64,000 nt of DNA from an uncultured Opitutia bacterium (GCA_903859715.1 CAIONS010000036.1:1-64000); one strand, 5' to 3'; counted from the stretch's first letter, positions 31,231-41,937 are shown. Notes: generated by a model not told the origin, from the sequence alone. Numbers and translations: made by a program.

Positions 31231-33789
31231 ATGCTCAGCCGCAACCTCTGGAAGATCGCCCTCAGCCTCCTCATCGTGGCCTGGGCCGTCTCAACCCTGC
31301 TACCCCTCAAAGACCAGGACTTCGCCACCTACGCCAAGGCGCACGCCGGCAACAAGTCGGCTGAATTCGACAAGCTCGTTGACGAAGCCTCCGCCATCAA
31401 GAAATCCGGCTACGCCCCCAGCGAGTTCGTCGCGCTCCGGCAGATCGGCAAGGACCGCAAGCTCGACCTGACGCAGTACTTCCCCGACATCCAGCTCGAG
31501 AGCAAGCTGACCAATGTCGACAAGCGGAACAACATCCTCCTCACCGAGCTGCTCCGCCGTTCCAAGAGCAAGCTCCAGCTCGGCCTCGATCTCAAGGGCG
31601 GTGTCTCCTTCACCCTCGAAGTCGACCCCAAGGCGGCCGCCAAGTACTCGGACGACGTCCGCAAGGAAAAGCTCTCCAAGGCGATCGAGATCATCGCCGC
31701 CCGCATCAATTCCTTCGGCATCGCCGAGCCCGTCATCCGGCCCATTGGCGAGAACCGCATTGAGGTCCAGCTTCCGGGCGTCAACACCAAGGACAATCCG
31801 GACGTGGTGGACAACGTGAAGAAGCCCGCCCGGCTCGATTTCCGCGTGGTGCATCCGACACTGAAGCCCGGCATGGTTCCGGCCGGCGAGGTTCCCCCCG
31901 GTTATGAGATCATGACACTCGAACAGGACGGACCGCATGGCGAGGCCTACAGCGAGGATCTCTTCGTCAAGCGCATCCCCGAAATGGGTGGTGAATCGAT
32001 TTCCGACTCCCGCGTGATTGCCGACATGTACGGCAAGCCCGAGGTCACCCTCAATTTCACCAAGGAAGGCCGCCAGCACTTCGCGAACGTCACGCGTGAC
32101 ATCGCCAATGGCGGCCGCCAGTCCGGCACTCTGGGCCGCCTTGCCATCGTGCTCGACGGCAAGCTTTACTCCGCCCCGACCGTCAAGGACGAGATCGACA
32201 GTCCCTCCGCCGAGATCAGCGGCGGTGCGATGACCGAGCGCGAGGCCTTCAACCTCTCGAACGTCCTCAACAATCCCCTCGACCTCCCGCTCATCGTGCG
32301 GGAGCAGAAGGAAGTCGGCCCCTCACTCGCCGAGGACGCCATCTCCAGCGGCGTGCGCGCCTCGATCATCGGCACCGCGCTCGTGGCGGCGTTCATGATC
32401 ACGTTCTATACGACCGGCGGCCTCGTCGCCGTCATCACCCTGGCGGTGAACGTCGTCATCATCTTCGGCGTCATGGCCAGCCTCGGTGCCACCATGACCC
32501 TCCCCGGCCTCGCCGGCATCGTGCTCACCATCGGCATGGCGGTCGACGCGAACATCCTGATCTTCGAGCGCATGCGCGAGGAACTTGCGGCCGGCAAGTC
32601 GCTCATGATTTCCAACCAGACCGGTTACATGAAGGCGCTGACGACGATTCTGGATGCGCATTTCGTCCAGCTGATCATCTGCGCGATCATGATTCTCCTA
32701 GGCACGGGCCCGATCAAGGGCTTCGGCGTGACGCTCGCGATCGGCGTGCTTTCCACGCTGTTCTCCGTGCTGATCACGGCGCATCTGGTGATGGAACTGC
32801 TGATTGATTCCCAGTTCCTGAAGAAATTCACGATGCGCCGGATGCTGAAGGACCTGCACATCGACTTTGTGAAGTACGGCAAGCCTGCCTTCATCGGCGG
32901 TTGGCTGATCGTGGCGCTCGGTGTCAGCGTGGTGCTCTACAAGGGCGACCGCATCTACGGCATCGATTTTGCCGGCGGCGACCTGATCACCGTCCAGTTC
33001 AGCGACCGTCTCGACACCGCCAAGATCCGCCAGGTGGCCGACTCGGCCAAGATCGGCGAGATCAGCCCGCGCTACGTCAGTGCGCTGGGCGGCGGCAAGG
33101 AAGTGCTCGAGATCGAGACGGCCGAGGGCAAGTCCGCGGTGCTCATGAGCGCGCTGAAACAGGCCTTCCCGTCGGCCGGGTTGGAGATGGTCGGCGAGAG
33201 CCACATCGGCGCCTCCATCGGCAAGGAAATCGAGTGGAACGCCCTCCTCGCGGTCAGCGTTTCCATGCTGACCATCCTCGTTTACATCGCCTTCCGCTTC
33301 GAGTTTGGCTTCGGCATCGGCGCGATGGTGTCCTCGTTGCATGACATCCTGATGACCATCGGCATCTTCGTGCTCTTCGGCCACCAGTTCTCTGCCCCCA
33401 TGGTCGCGGCCATCCTCTGTATCGCGGGCTATTCGATCAACGAGACGGTCGTTGTGTTCGACCGCATCCGTGAAGAGTTGAAGCTCAATCCGACCGGTTC
33501 GCTGCGCGTGGTGGTCAATTCCGCCATCAACAAGGTCTTCGCCCGCACCATCATGACGGCGACGACCACGTTCCTCGCGGCGCTGTCGCTGTACCTTTTC
33601 GGTGGCGGCGTGCTCCGCGACATCTCGTTCACCTTCCTCGTGGGCATCGTGACCTCCACCTTCTCCGCCATCTTCGTCGCCGCGCAGGTGTTCTACTGGT
33701 GGCACAAGGGTGACCGGAAACACGTCGAGGCGCACGCGGATGTCGCCCCGAAGTACGAGTGGACCGGCTCCAGCAAGGCGTCGGAGTAA
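31231..33789 (+). CDS. secDF: Fused protein translocase subunit SecDF
   Basis: LQLGLDLKGGVSFTLEVD, GMAVDANILIFERMREEL (SecD), YGIDFAGGDLITVQF, GYSINETVVVFDRIREEL (SecF). Confidence 0.96.
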   Translation: MLSRNLWKIALSLLIVAWAVSTLLPLKDQDFATYAKAHAGNKSAEFDKLVDEASAIKKSGYAPSEFVALRQIGKDRKLDLTQYFPDIQLESKLTNVDKRNNILLTELLRRSKSKLQLGLDLKGGVSFTLEVDPKAAAKYSDDVRKEKLSKAIEIIAARINSFGIAEPVIRPIGENRIEVQLPGVNTKDNPDVVDNVKKPARLDFRVVHPTLKPGMVPAGEVPPGYEIMTLEQDGPHGEAYSEDLFVKRIPEMGGESISDSRVIADMYGKPEVTLNFTKEGRQHFANVTRDIANGGRQSGTLGRLAIVLDGKLYSAPTVKDEIDSPSAEISGGAMTEREAFNLSNVLNNPLDLPLIVREQKEVGPSLAEDAISSGVRASIIGTALVAAFMITFYTTGGLVAVITLAVNVVIIFGVMASLGATMTLPGLAGIVLTIGMAVDANILIFERMREELAAGKSLMISNQTGYMKALTTILDAHFVQLIICAIMILLGTGPIKGFGVTLAIGVLSTLFSVLITAHLVMELLIDSQFLKKFTMRRMLKDLHIDFVKYGKPAFIGGWLIVALGVSVVLYKGDRIYGIDFAGGDLITVQFSDRLDTAKIRQVADSAKIGEISPRYVSALGGGKEVLEIETAEGKSAVLMSALKQAFPSAGLEMVGESHIGASIGKEIEWNALLAVSVSMLTILVYIAFRFEFGFGIGAMVSSLHDILMTIGIFVLFGHQFSAPMVAAILCIAGYSINETVVVFDRIREELKLNPTGSLRVVVNSAINKVFARTIMTATTTFLAALSLYLFGGGVLRDISFTFLVGIVTSTFSAIFVAAQVFYWWHKGDRKHVEAHADVAPKYEWTGSSKASE

Positions 33790-33795
33790 CGGGCT

Positions 33796-33892
33796 GGAAG
33801 CTCGAAGGTTGAAATCCGAAACCGGCCTCCGCTGAATCGGACCCTGTGTTTGGACTTCAGATTTCCCCTTCGGATTTCGGGCTTTGAACTTC
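33796..33892. repeat. Intergenic inverted repeat, same type as 19691-19846
   Basis: GGAAGCTCGAAGGTTGAAATCCGAA ... TTCGGATTTCGGGCTTTGAACTTC. Confidence 0.7.
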
Positions 33893-33901
33893 TAATTTTC
33901 C

Positions 33902-35626
33902 ATGCGCTGGACCTATTCGCCTCTCCCGGCCGCCGAGGTCGAGGCGTTAAGCCAGGACACCGGAGTCAACCCGGTGCTGGCGGAGTTGCTCTTGCGCAAC
34001 GGCCATCGCGAGCCTGAGGCCACGGCCAAATTCCTCGCGCCGGCGCTGGCCGGCCTGGGTGATCCCTTTCTGCTCCGCAGCCTGGCGGCGGCCGCGACGC
34101 GTCTGCGGGCGGCAATTGCCGGCCGCGAGTCCGTCGTGGTGCTCGGCGATTACGATGTGGATGGCGTCAGCAGCACCGCGCTGCTGGTCAGCGTACTGCG
34201 GGCCTTCGGGCTGGCACCGCGCTTTGTGGTGCCGCGGCGGTCGGAGGATGGCTACGGGCTGTCGCGCAGTGCGATCGACCGCGCGCTGGAAGGCGGCAAG
34301 CCGGCGCTCTTCATCGCGCTCGATTGCGGCACCAATTCCCACGAGGAGGTCGCCTATCTGTGTGCGCAGGGCATCGAGGTCATCGTCATCGACCATCACC
34401 GCTCGAAGGAGCAGGCGCTGCGGCAGGGCCTGCTGATCAACCCGCACGTTGACGCCGATGAGACGGATGCGGACGCCGCGTGGCGGAATCTCTGCACGGT
34501 GGGGCTGGTGTTCAAACTCGCGCACGGCCTGCTCAAGCAGCTGCGCGCAGAAAACCATCCCGTGGCGCTGGCTTTCAAGCTGCGCGATTACCTCGATCTC
34601 GTGGCGCTCGGCACGGTCGCGGATCTCGTGCCGCTGCTGGGTGAGAATCGCATTCTGGCCCGCCACGGCCTGCGTATCCTGCAGGAAAACGCCCGGCCCG
34701 GCCTGCGGGCGCTCATGAGCGTGGCGGGAGTGAAACCGGCCAACGGCATCAATCCGGTGGACATCTCTTTCCGGCTCGGGCCGCGCATCAACGCGTCGGG
34801 CCGGCTCGCGGACGCGGCGCTGTCGGTGGAGCTGCTGCTCAGCGACGACATCGATTTCTGCGCCGAGACGGCGCAGCAGCTCGACGTGTTCAACCGCGAG
34901 CGGCAGGATATCGAACGCAAGATCACCGAGGAGGCCGAGCGGCTGATCGAGACCCAGTATGCGGATTCACCCGGCATCGTGCTGTTCAGCGAGGACTGGC
35001 ACCCGGGCGTGGTCGGCATCGTGGCAGGACGCGTGTCGCGGAAATACAACCGTCCCTGCGTGGTCCTCGGCAACGAAGGCGAGTTCGCGAAGGGCTCGGG
35101 TCGCAGTATCGACGGGCTGAGCTTGGTGGAGATCCTTTCGGTTTGTGGCGGTCCGCTGTCGAGCTGGGGCGGCCATCCGATGGCGGTGGGCATCGCCATC
35201 GAGAAGACGCGGCTCGACGCCTTCCGCGCGCACTTTGCCGAGACGGTGCGCTCGCATGCCGGCGGCGACATTGCCCAGCGCGAGCTGCAACTGGCGGCGT
35301 GGCTGCAGGCGGAGCAGGTGACGGAGCAGCTCATGACGGAGCTGGAGGCGCTGCATCCGTTTGGCCAGGGCAACCCGGAGCCGGTTTTTGGGGTGAGCGG
35401 GGTGGTGTTCCGGCAGAATCCCGAGGTGTTCAAGCTGCAGCATTTCCGGTTTCAATTCGACAATGGCCGCGGCCGTCGGCTGCACGGTGTGGCGTGGAAG
35501 ATGGCGGATCGCCTGCCGCCGCTGGGCGTGCGGCTGGATCTCGCGGTGCAGATCACATGGAACCACTTTAACGACCGGAAGTTGCTGCAACTGGAGCTGA
35601 TCGACTGGCGCAAGGCTGAGAGCTAA
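33902..35626 (+). CDS. recJ: Single-stranded-DNA-specific exonuclease RecJ
   Basis: VVVLGDYDVDGVSSTALL, VIVIDHHRSKE, GPRINASGRLADAALSVELLL, GIVAGRVSRKYNRPCVVL. Confidence 0.95.
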   Translation: MRWTYSPLPAAEVEALSQDTGVNPVLAELLLRNGHREPEATAKFLAPALAGLGDPFLLRSLAAAATRLRAAIAGRESVVVLGDYDVDGVSSTALLVSVLRAFGLAPRFVVPRRSEDGYGLSRSAIDRALEGGKPALFIALDCGTNSHEEVAYLCAQGIEVIVIDHHRSKEQALRQGLLINPHVDADETDADAAWRNLCTVGLVFKLAHGLLKQLRAENHPVALAFKLRDYLDLVALGTVADLVPLLGENRILARHGLRILQENARPGLRALMSVAGVKPANGINPVDISFRLGPRINASGRLADAALSVELLLSDDIDFCAETAQQLDVFNRERQDIERKITEEAERLIETQYADSPGIVLFSEDWHPGVVGIVAGRVSRKYNRPCVVLGNEGEFAKGSGRSIDGLSLVEILSVCGGPLSSWGGHPMAVGIAIEKTRLDAFRAHFAETVRSHAGGDIAQRELQLAAWLQAEQVTEQLMTELEALHPFGQGNPEPVFGVSGVVFRQNPEVFKLQHFRFQFDNGRGRRLHGVAWKMADRLPPLGVRLDLAVQITWNHFNDRKLLQLELIDWRKAES

Positions 35627-35674
35627 ATTCTCGCTTGCACTTGGGTGCCAATCCCTGCTTTTTCGCACCCTCGC

Positions 35675-35751
35675 GCGGCCATAGCTCAACTGGATAGAGC
35701 GCCAGACTACGAATCTGGAGGTTTGGGGTTCGACTCCCTATGGCCGCACCA
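35675..35751 (+). tRNA. tRNA-Arg (anticodon ACG), CCA encoded
   Basis: GCGGCCA acceptor / TGGCCGC; anticodon arm CCAGA-CTACGAA-TCTGG; T-loop GGTTCGACTCC; A + CCA. Confidence 0.97.
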
Positions 35752-35759
35752 TTTTTCAG

Positions 35760-35788
35760 CGCCCGGTTTGCCCAACCGGGCGTTTTTT
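35760..35788 (+). terminator. Intrinsic terminator after tRNA-Arg
   Basis: CGCCCGGTT-TGCCC-AACCGGGCG-TTTTTT. Confidence 0.92.
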
Positions 35789-35821
35789 GTGTCCGACCGG
35801 GCCGGCCCAATTCGTTTTACT

Positions 35822-35893
35822 CGAAGGTCGCAAAGGGCGCAAAGGCTTGATGCTGGGTTCGCATGTCAGGCGTCGCGCCCTTTGCGACCTTCG
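35822..35893. repeat. Intergenic inverted repeat (perfect 19-bp arms)
   Basis: CGAAGGTCGCAAAGGGCGC (35822-35840) / GCGCCCTTTGCGACCTTCG (35875-35893). Confidence 0.85.
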
Positions 35894-35910
35894 GGTAAAA
35901 AATCCGAGTC

Positions 35911-37137
35911 TCAGGCCTTGGCCGGCCGGCGGGTTTCCACGTTAGGCAGCAGGCCGGTGAGCAGGCCGATCAAGGGCAGGAAGCCGCAGATGAAGAAGAC
36001 ATACTCGATGCCCATGTGATCGGCCATGACCCCGAGCACCGCGGAGGCGATTCCGCTGATGCCGAAGGCAAAACCAAAGAACAGGCCGGCGACCAAGCCG
36101 ACTTTTCCCGGGATAAGTTCCTGTCCGTAGACCAGGATGGCGGAGAATGCCGAGGAGAGGATGGCGCCAATAAATACGCTCAGAATTACGGTGGCGGTCA
36201 GCCCGACATGCGGGAGCACGAGTGAAAACGGGGCAACGCCCAGGATGGAGAACCAGATGACGTACTTCCGCCCGAACCGATCGCCCAGCGGTCCGCCAAA
36301 AAACGTGCCGGCGGCCACGGAAAACATGAAGACAATCAGGCAGAGTTGCGACTGACGGACCGAAAGCTGGAATTTCTCGATCAGGTAAAACGTGTAGTAG
36401 TTGGTCAGACTGACCAGGTAGAAGTATTTCGAGAACGTCAGCACGAGAAGGATGACAATCGACACGATCACGGTGCGACGCGGCAAGGTGCCGCTGCCGG
36501 CCTGCTGGCGGGCCTTGGCCCGGGCGAGGTGCCCGGCAAGATTGCGCCGATACCAGCCGCCCACCCGGGATAAAATGTAGATGCCGAGGGCTGCGAGCGC
36601 GGTGAACCACACAATCGAGGTCTGGCCGTGAGTCACGATGACGAGTGCGGCCACGGGCCCGAGGAAAGATCCCAAGTTGCCTCCGAGCTGGAAGAGAGAT
36701 TGGGCAAAACCATGCCGGCCGCCCGACGCCATGTGGGCGACCCGTGAGGCCTCAGGATGGAAGATGGACGAACCCAGCCCAACAAACGCAGCAGAAATGA
36801 GAATGGTGGGATAGTCGGTCGCGCGGGACAGCAGGACGAGGCCGATCAGAGTGAGCCCCATGCCGACCGCCAAGGAATAAGGCTTGGGCCGACGGTCCGT
36901 ATAAAACCCCACGATGGGCTGCAAAAGGGAAGCTACGACCTGATAGGTGAGGGTAATCAGGCCGATCTGGGTGAAGGTCAGATGGTAATTCGCTTTCAGC
37001 AGCGGATAGATCGCCGGCAGCAACGACTGGATCGTGTCGTTGAGCAGATGGGCGAAGCTGATCGCGAGCAAAACCTTGAGGACGGTTTGCTCAGCTACAC
37101 TGGGACTCGCGGGGGCAACGGCTTCGGCACTTTCCAT
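35911..37137 (-). CDS. fsr: MFS transporter, fosmidomycin-resistance (Fsr)-like
   Basis: SFAHLLNDTIQSLLPAIYPLLKANYHLTFTQIGLITLTYQVVASLLQP...SSIFHPEASRVA. Confidence 0.88.
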   Translation of the reverse strand: MESAEAVAPASPSVAEQTVLKVLLAISFAHLLNDTIQSLLPAIYPLLKANYHLTFTQIGLITLTYQVVASLLQPIVGFYTDRRPKPYSLAVGMGLTLIGLVLLSRATDYPTILISAAFVGLGSSIFHPEASRVAHMASGGRHGFAQSLFQLGGNLGSFLGPVAALVIVTHGQTSIVWFTALAALGIYILSRVGGWYRRNLAGHLARAKARQQAGSGTLPRRTVIVSIVILLVLTFSKYFYLVSLTNYYTFYLIEKFQLSVRQSQLCLIVFMFSVAAGTFFGGPLGDRFGRKYVIWFSILGVAPFSLVLPHVGLTATVILSVFIGAILSSAFSAILVYGQELIPGKVGLVAGLFFGFAFGISGIASAVLGVMADHMGIEYVFFICGFLPLIGLLTGLLPNVETRRPAKA

Positions 37138-37292
37138 GCCTAGCTTGGTAGCTATCCCGGCGCATCACGCAATGTTCGGCTGGCAGGAAGAAGCGGGCCT
37201 GTTTGCGGGTGCGCTGCTTCTGATGACTGCGCTACTCCAATCACGGCTCATCCGGAGGATTCGCCCTGCCTTTATCACCGTGCGCCGAGGCG

Positions 37293-37326
37293 CAAAAAAA
37301 AAGCCCGCCGGGAATCGGCGGGCTTT
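37293..37326 (-). terminator. Intrinsic terminator downstream of hpf
   Basis: AAAGCCCGCC-GGGAATC-GGCGGGCTTT; T run on minus strand. Confidence 0.85.
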
Positions 37327-37341
37327 CGGAAACGCTTCAGT

Positions 37342-37411
37342 GTAGCAGCCGACGTCAGGAGGCTGGCTCGACGTGGCTCGCGGAAACCAGCTTCGTGACC
37401 TCAGCTGCTAC
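37342..37411. repeat. REPIN-like pair, second copy degenerate
   Basis: GTAGCAGCCGACGTCAGGAGGCTG (37342-37365) and CAGCTTCGTGACCTCAGCTGCTAC (37388-37411). Confidence 0.7.
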
Positions 37412-37432
37412 GGGAGACGGAGCCGATCAGGC

Positions 37433-37807
37433 TCAGATCGCCTTGGGCAGGTCGACGCCGTTGAACTCCACGGCGTGGGGATGATTGCGTTTCACCTTTT
37501 GCAGGTGGTGGCGCTTGGCGAGCATGCGGTCGAGCTTGTCGATGAGCAGGGCCACGGCCTTGTGGCACTCCTCGGCCTCGACCGTGGCGTTGATGTCGGG
37601 ACCCAGGATGACGATATGGCCCTTGGCCTTGAACCGGGTGCCGACCTCATGCTTGGGGTCGCACTCGAGTTCCACGCGGACGCGCACGATGTGCTCCTCA
37701 TGACGAAACAATCGCTCGGCTTTTTCCCGGACAAAGATTTTGAGGGACGGAGTCAGTTCGAGATGAATGCCGGAGACGATCAGTTCGTGGTGGTTTTGGC
37801 TGTTCAT
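37433..37807 (-). CDS. hpf: Ribosome hibernation-promoting factor (HPF/RaiA family)
   Basis: IVSGIHLELTPSLKIFVREKAERLFRHEEHIVRVRVELECD; start Met at 37807. Confidence 0.9.
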   Translation of the reverse strand: MNSQNHHELIVSGIHLELTPSLKIFVREKAERLFRHEEHIVRVRVELECDPKHEVGTRFKAKGHIVILGPDINATVEAEECHKAVALLIDKLDRMLAKRHHLQKVKRNHPHAVEFNGVDLPKAI

Positions 37808-37884
37808 TGTTTCTGCGTGTTGTCTGGGTTTAACCAAGCCAGGACGGGGCATCCGCCCTGGTTAAAAACATCCCGCTCAATTCC

Positions 37885-38703
37885 ATGCCCTCGCCACGTG
37901 ACGCCTTGCAGACTTTCTCGGCCGTCATCGTGACCGGCGGATCTTCCGGTATTGGAAAATCTTTCATTGAGCTTGGAGCGAAGCTGAATCCGGGTTTGCA
38001 GTTTTGCAATCTCTCTAGGCGGGTGCCGGACATAAAAATTTCGGGATTAAGATTGAACCACTTTCCCTGCGATCTGTCGCGCGCGGCGGACATCGAGCGG
38101 GTCGTCCCCGAGCTGCTGGCCTTTCTAGCACAAGCAGTGCCAGCGGGCCGGGTCCTGTTGATCAATAACAGCGGATTTGGCTCCTATGGGCGTTTTCCCG
38201 AGCCGGACCTCGGACACCAGCTGGAGATGCTGGATGTGAATATCCGGGGTTTGGTCCAGCTGACCGGCCAGCTGTTGCCACTGCTCCAGGCCCGCGGCGG
38301 AGCGATCATCAATGTAGCCTCCACGGCGGCGTTTCAGCCCACGGCCTACATGGCGGCCTACGGCGCCTCCAAGGCGTTTGTGCTGCACTGGAGCCTGGCG
38401 CTCAACGAGGAGCTGCAGGGTTCAGGGGTGCGGGCGCTGGCGGTCTGCCCGGGACCGACGGCGACGGAGTTTTTCCGCCGGGCGGGCCTGCAGTCGGGCA
38501 GCGTGGCGGACTCGCTGAGCATGTCGGTTGAAAGCGTCGTACTGGCATCGTTGCAGGCCCTGGCCGCGGGGCGCAGCCAGGTCGTCACTGGCTGGAAGAA
38601 CCGGGTGATGGTTTTCTTTTCTTCAAAATTACCCAAGCCGTTCGTCGCGCGGATGGGGGCGCTGGTCCTGGCCCGGTTCCGCTTGAAGCAGGTGCGCCGA
38701 TGA
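37885..38703 (+). CDS. SDR family NAD(P)-dependent oxidoreductase
   Basis: AVIVTGGSSGIGKSFIELG, INNSGFG, YMAAYGASKAFV. Confidence 0.9.
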   Translation: MPSPRDALQTFSAVIVTGGSSGIGKSFIELGAKLNPGLQFCNLSRRVPDIKISGLRLNHFPCDLSRAADIERVVPELLAFLAQAVPAGRVLLINNSGFGSYGRFPEPDLGHQLEMLDVNIRGLVQLTGQLLPLLQARGGAIINVASTAAFQPTAYMAAYGASKAFVLHWSLALNEELQGSGVRALAVCPGPTATEFFRRAGLQSGSVADSLSMSVESVVLASLQALAAGRSQVVTGWKNRVMVFFSSKLPKPFVARMGALVLARFRLKQVRR

Positions 38704-39521
38704 ACGCGGAGACGCCGGCCGGCCCGGAGGATTTCCACGCCAACTCGCTACGGGCGTGCGCCTGGCCCCGTCGGCCGAAACAGGGGCCGGTGCGGATGAT
38801 AGCACCCGAGGAACTGACCGGTTGGATTGTCCATGAGGATGCCCGGCTGCTGGTTGTGTCGAAGCCCGGAGATGTCGTCTGTCATCCCTCGAAGGCCGGC
38901 CCATGGTCCAGCCTCGTCGGCGCGGCGCGCGAATACACCCAGCTGCCGGTGATGCACCTCGTCTTCCGGCTTGATCGCGAAACCAGCGGAATCGTGGTGC
39001 TGACGAAGGATGCGAAGATGGCGAGCCGGCTGCAGACCGCCATGCAGGAGCGGAAGGTGGGCAAGGCCTACCAGGCGATTCTCACGGGTGAACTGGCAGG
39101 ACCGGTGACAGTCGACCAGCCGCTGGGCGACGACACCGGGAGCCCGGTGTTCGTGAAGTCGGCGGTCGTCGCAGGCGGGCAGGCGGCAGTGACCCACTTC
39201 AGCCCGGTTGCGACCGGCGGCGGGTTTACACTGGCGCGGGTCGTGACCGAGACCGGGCGCAAGCATCAGATCCGTGCCCACGCCCAATGGCTCGGATACC
39301 CGCTGGTGGGCGACAAGATCTATGGCCCGGATGCGCGGCTGTACCTGGAGTTCATCGATTCAGGCTGGACGGATGCGCTGGCGGCCAAGCTGTTGCTGCC
39401 ACGGCAGGCGCTGCACTGTGCGGAAATCGACCTGCGGCCGGCGGGATTGGAGTATGTGTTCAGAGCGCCGCTGCCGGAGGATATGCGAGGATTCTGTTCG
39501 CAGCATGGTCTTGTGATGTAG
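38700..39521 (+). CDS. RluA-family pseudouridine synthase
   Basis: VMHLVFRLDRETSGIVVLTKDAKMASRLQTAMQERKVGKAYQAIL...ETGRKHQIRAHAQWLGYPLVGDKIYG. Confidence 0.93.
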   Translation: MNAETPAGPEDFHANSLRACAWPRRPKQGPVRMIAPEELTGWIVHEDARLLVVSKPGDVVCHPSKAGPWSSLVGAAREYTQLPVMHLVFRLDRETSGIVVLTKDAKMASRLQTAMQERKVGKAYQAILTGELAGPVTVDQPLGDDTGSPVFVKSAVVAGGQAAVTHFSPVATGGGFTLARVVTETGRKHQIRAHAQWLGYPLVGDKIYGPDARLYLEFIDSGWTDALAAKLLLPRQALHCAEIDLRPAGLEYVFRAPLPEDMRGFCSQHGLVM

Positions 39522-39590
39522 GGCGGGGTCGCTGACCCCGCCGGATCGAGACTGGAGCGGAAAAGGCGGGATCAGCGATCCCGCCCTACA
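39517..39590. repeat. REPIN-like double palindrome, second family
   Basis: TGTAGGGCGGGGTCGCTGACCCCGCC (39517-39542) and GGCGGGATCAGCGATCCCGCCCTACA (39565-39590). Confidence 0.85.
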
Positions 39591-39613
39591 ATGGTTGCGC
39601 GCGAGCGCGTAAC

Positions 39614-40399
39614 CTACACGGTCAGCCTGATCGCAGTCTCCAGTGCGGTGCGGTGCGCGGCGATGCGTTGGGCGAGAGGGAAAGCGGACGGCGACTCGAT
39701 CGTGTACGTGAGCGTGGTGTGGTGGGCACGCAGGTAGATCGATTCGGGCCATCTTTCGCGCAGCAGCGGGTCACTGACCGGGCGCAGGATGCCACCGCGG
39801 GATTCACGGCCGTCGATGAACGGGCTGTGGTCGATGGGACACACCGCGGTGACGGCCTCGATCATCGGCTCGGCGAGGGTGGGACGCTGGTCGGGATTGA
39901 GTTCGTAGAGATAATAGCCGGTCGATTCCCAATCCTCGTGGACCGACAGGCTGAGCGTGAAATTGGGCTGACGCTGCAGCCAGCGGACGTGGGCCTGGAT
40001 TTCAGGCGACTGCAGGTCCTTGTAGTCGCGGTTGAGGTCGAGGCCGTCAGCGTTCTCGCGGATGCCGCGGGCGAGTCCGGCGGGATTGAGCAGCGGGCAA
40101 AGAAACCAGTTGGCGCGGGTGTCGAAGACCCCGGCCTCGATCATGGCGAGGAGCGTGAGTGGCGGGGCGGGTTCGTCGCCATGGATGCCCGCGGAGAGAT
40201 AGATGCGCGGACGCGGACCCGGGGTGCGCCTGGTCAGGGCGAAGAGCGGGCAGCCGTCGATTTCGCCGTAGGGCTCCACCCGAAAACCCGCGGCGCGCCC
40301 GGCTTGCGCGAAACGTTCGGCGAGGGCGGATGGGTCGAGGGGAGCGGCTTTGACAGCAGACACGGGTTGGTTCTTGCTGGGCGTTTTCCCGAAGCTCAA
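39614..40399 (-). CDS. M14-family zinc carboxypeptidase / succinylglutamate desuccinylase-like
   Basis: [25 protein letters not shown]...[25 protein letters not shown]...SVHED. Confidence 0.88.
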   Translation of the reverse strand: MSFGKTPSKNQPVSAVKAAPLDPSALAERFAQAGRAAGFRVEPYGEIDGCPLFALTRRTPGPRPRIYLSAGIHGDEPAPPLTLLAMIEAGVFDTRANWFLCPLLNPAGLARGIRENADGLDLNRDYKDLQSPEIQAHVRWLQRQPNFTLSLSVHEDWESTGYYLYELNPDQRPTLAEPMIEAVTAVCPIDHSPFIDGRESRGGILRPVSDPLLRERWPESIYLRAHHTTLTYTIESPSAFPLAQRIAAHRTALETAIRLTV

Positions 40400-40422
40400 G
40401 CCACAATCTTTTTCCGTCCGCC

Positions 40423-41805
40423 ATGTCCCAAGTCCGTGTCCGTTTCGCCCCGAGTCCGACGGGGTTTTTCCATATCGGCAGCGCCCGCACGGCGCTGTTC
40501 AACTGGCTGTACGCCCGCCACACGGGCGGCGTGTTTGTGCTGCGGATCGAGGACACGGACAAGGAGCGCAACAGCGAGCAGTTCCTGAATGTCATCTATG
40601 AGAGCCTGAACTGGCTGGGCCTGAACTGGGACGAGGGTCCGAAGATCGGCGGCGCTTTCGGCCCGTATCGCCAGAGCGAGCGTTCGGCGATTTACCGGGA
40701 GTATCTCGAGAAACTCAAGGCGGCGGGCCGGACCTACGAGAAGGACGGGGCCACGTGGTTCAAGTTGATCGGGGAACGCTCCGAGGTGTACGACGAGCAC
40801 CGGAAGAAGACGGTCACCAAGGTCAAGGTGGAGCCGACCGTGATCAACGACCTGATTCGCGGCCGGGTGGAGCGGATCGAGGATGAGGACTTCGTCATCG
40901 TGCGGTCCGACGGCAACCCGGTGTTCCATTTCGTGAACGTCGTCGACGACATCGCCATGCAGATCACGCACGTGATCCGCGGCGAGGATCACCTTTCGAA
41001 CACGAGCAAGCACGTGGAGCTCTTCAAGGCCTTCGGCGCGCCGCTCCCGCAGTTTGCGCACATCCCGCTCATCCTGAAGCAGAATGGCCCGGGCAAGATG
41101 TCGAAGCGGGACCAGGGCGCGCTCATCGAGGAATACCAGAAGCGCGGCTACCTGCCGGCGGCGCTGGTGAATTTCCTTTGCCTGCTCGGCTGGAACCCGG
41201 GCGACGACCGCGAGAAGATGTCGATCGCGGAGATCATCCGGCTGTTCGACCTGCCGGGGGTCAACCAGAGCAATGCGCGGTTCGACGACAAGAAACTCGC
41301 GCACATGAACATGGTTTATTTGCTGGAGCTGCCGGCCGACCAGTTTGTCGAGCTGGCGCGGGCTTACTTTCAAGGCCACGCGGCGGAAACTTTGGCCCTG
41401 CAGGCAGATGCCGGCTATTTCCGCGAGGTGATGCTGCTCAGCCAGCCAAAGATCAAAGGTCTGGAAGAACTCCCCGCCTACACGCAGTATCTCTTCAGCG
41501 ATGACTATGCGACGGACCCCAAGGTGAAGGAAAAGGTGATGGCCAAGGGCGATCCCAAGGCCCGGCTCAACGAACTCATTGCGGCGCTGCCTGGCTTCGA
41601 TTTCTCCAGTGACGCTGCGATCGAGGAGGCAATCAAGGCGCTGGCCGCACAGCAGGGCCTGGGGTTTGGCGATTATCAATCCGTGGCGCGGCTCGCGGTC
41701 TCGGGCACCAATGTCGGGCCGAGTATCACCAGTCTTTTCCGCGTCCTCGGGCGGGAACGGGTGCGGGTACGGCTGGAGCGGTTCCGCGTCTCGGCGGGAG
41801 GATAA
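40423..41805 (+). CDS. gltX: Glutamate--tRNA ligase
   Basis: [27 protein letters not shown]...[14 protein letters not shown]. Confidence 0.96.
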   Translation: MSQVRVRFAPSPTGFFHIGSARTALFNWLYARHTGGVFVLRIEDTDKERNSEQFLNVIYESLNWLGLNWDEGPKIGGAFGPYRQSERSAIYREYLEKLKAAGRTYEKDGATWFKLIGERSEVYDEHRKKTVTKVKVEPTVINDLIRGRVERIEDEDFVIVRSDGNPVFHFVNVVDDIAMQITHVIRGEDHLSNTSKHVELFKAFGAPLPQFAHIPLILKQNGPGKMSKRDQGALIEEYQKRGYLPAALVNFLCLLGWNPGDDREKMSIAEIIRLFDLPGVNQSNARFDDKKLAHMNMVYLLELPADQFVELARAYFQGHAAETLALQADAGYFREVMLLSQPKIKGLEELPAYTQYLFSDDYATDPKVKEKVMAKGDPKARLNELIAALPGFDFSSDAAIEEAIKALAAQQGLGFGDYQSVARLAVSGTNVGPSITSLFRVLGRERVRVRLERFRVSAGG

Positions 41806-41937
41806 TATTCACGGGAGTGTGATACCCAGAAAATGGTATCGTAAATCTCGAGCCCAAGGTTGACGGACGACGCGTGGCAGGCCGAGAGTCGCGCGACCTT
41901 GCGAGCTGGCCCGTTCGACGCGCAAGGCCGCTGAGTC

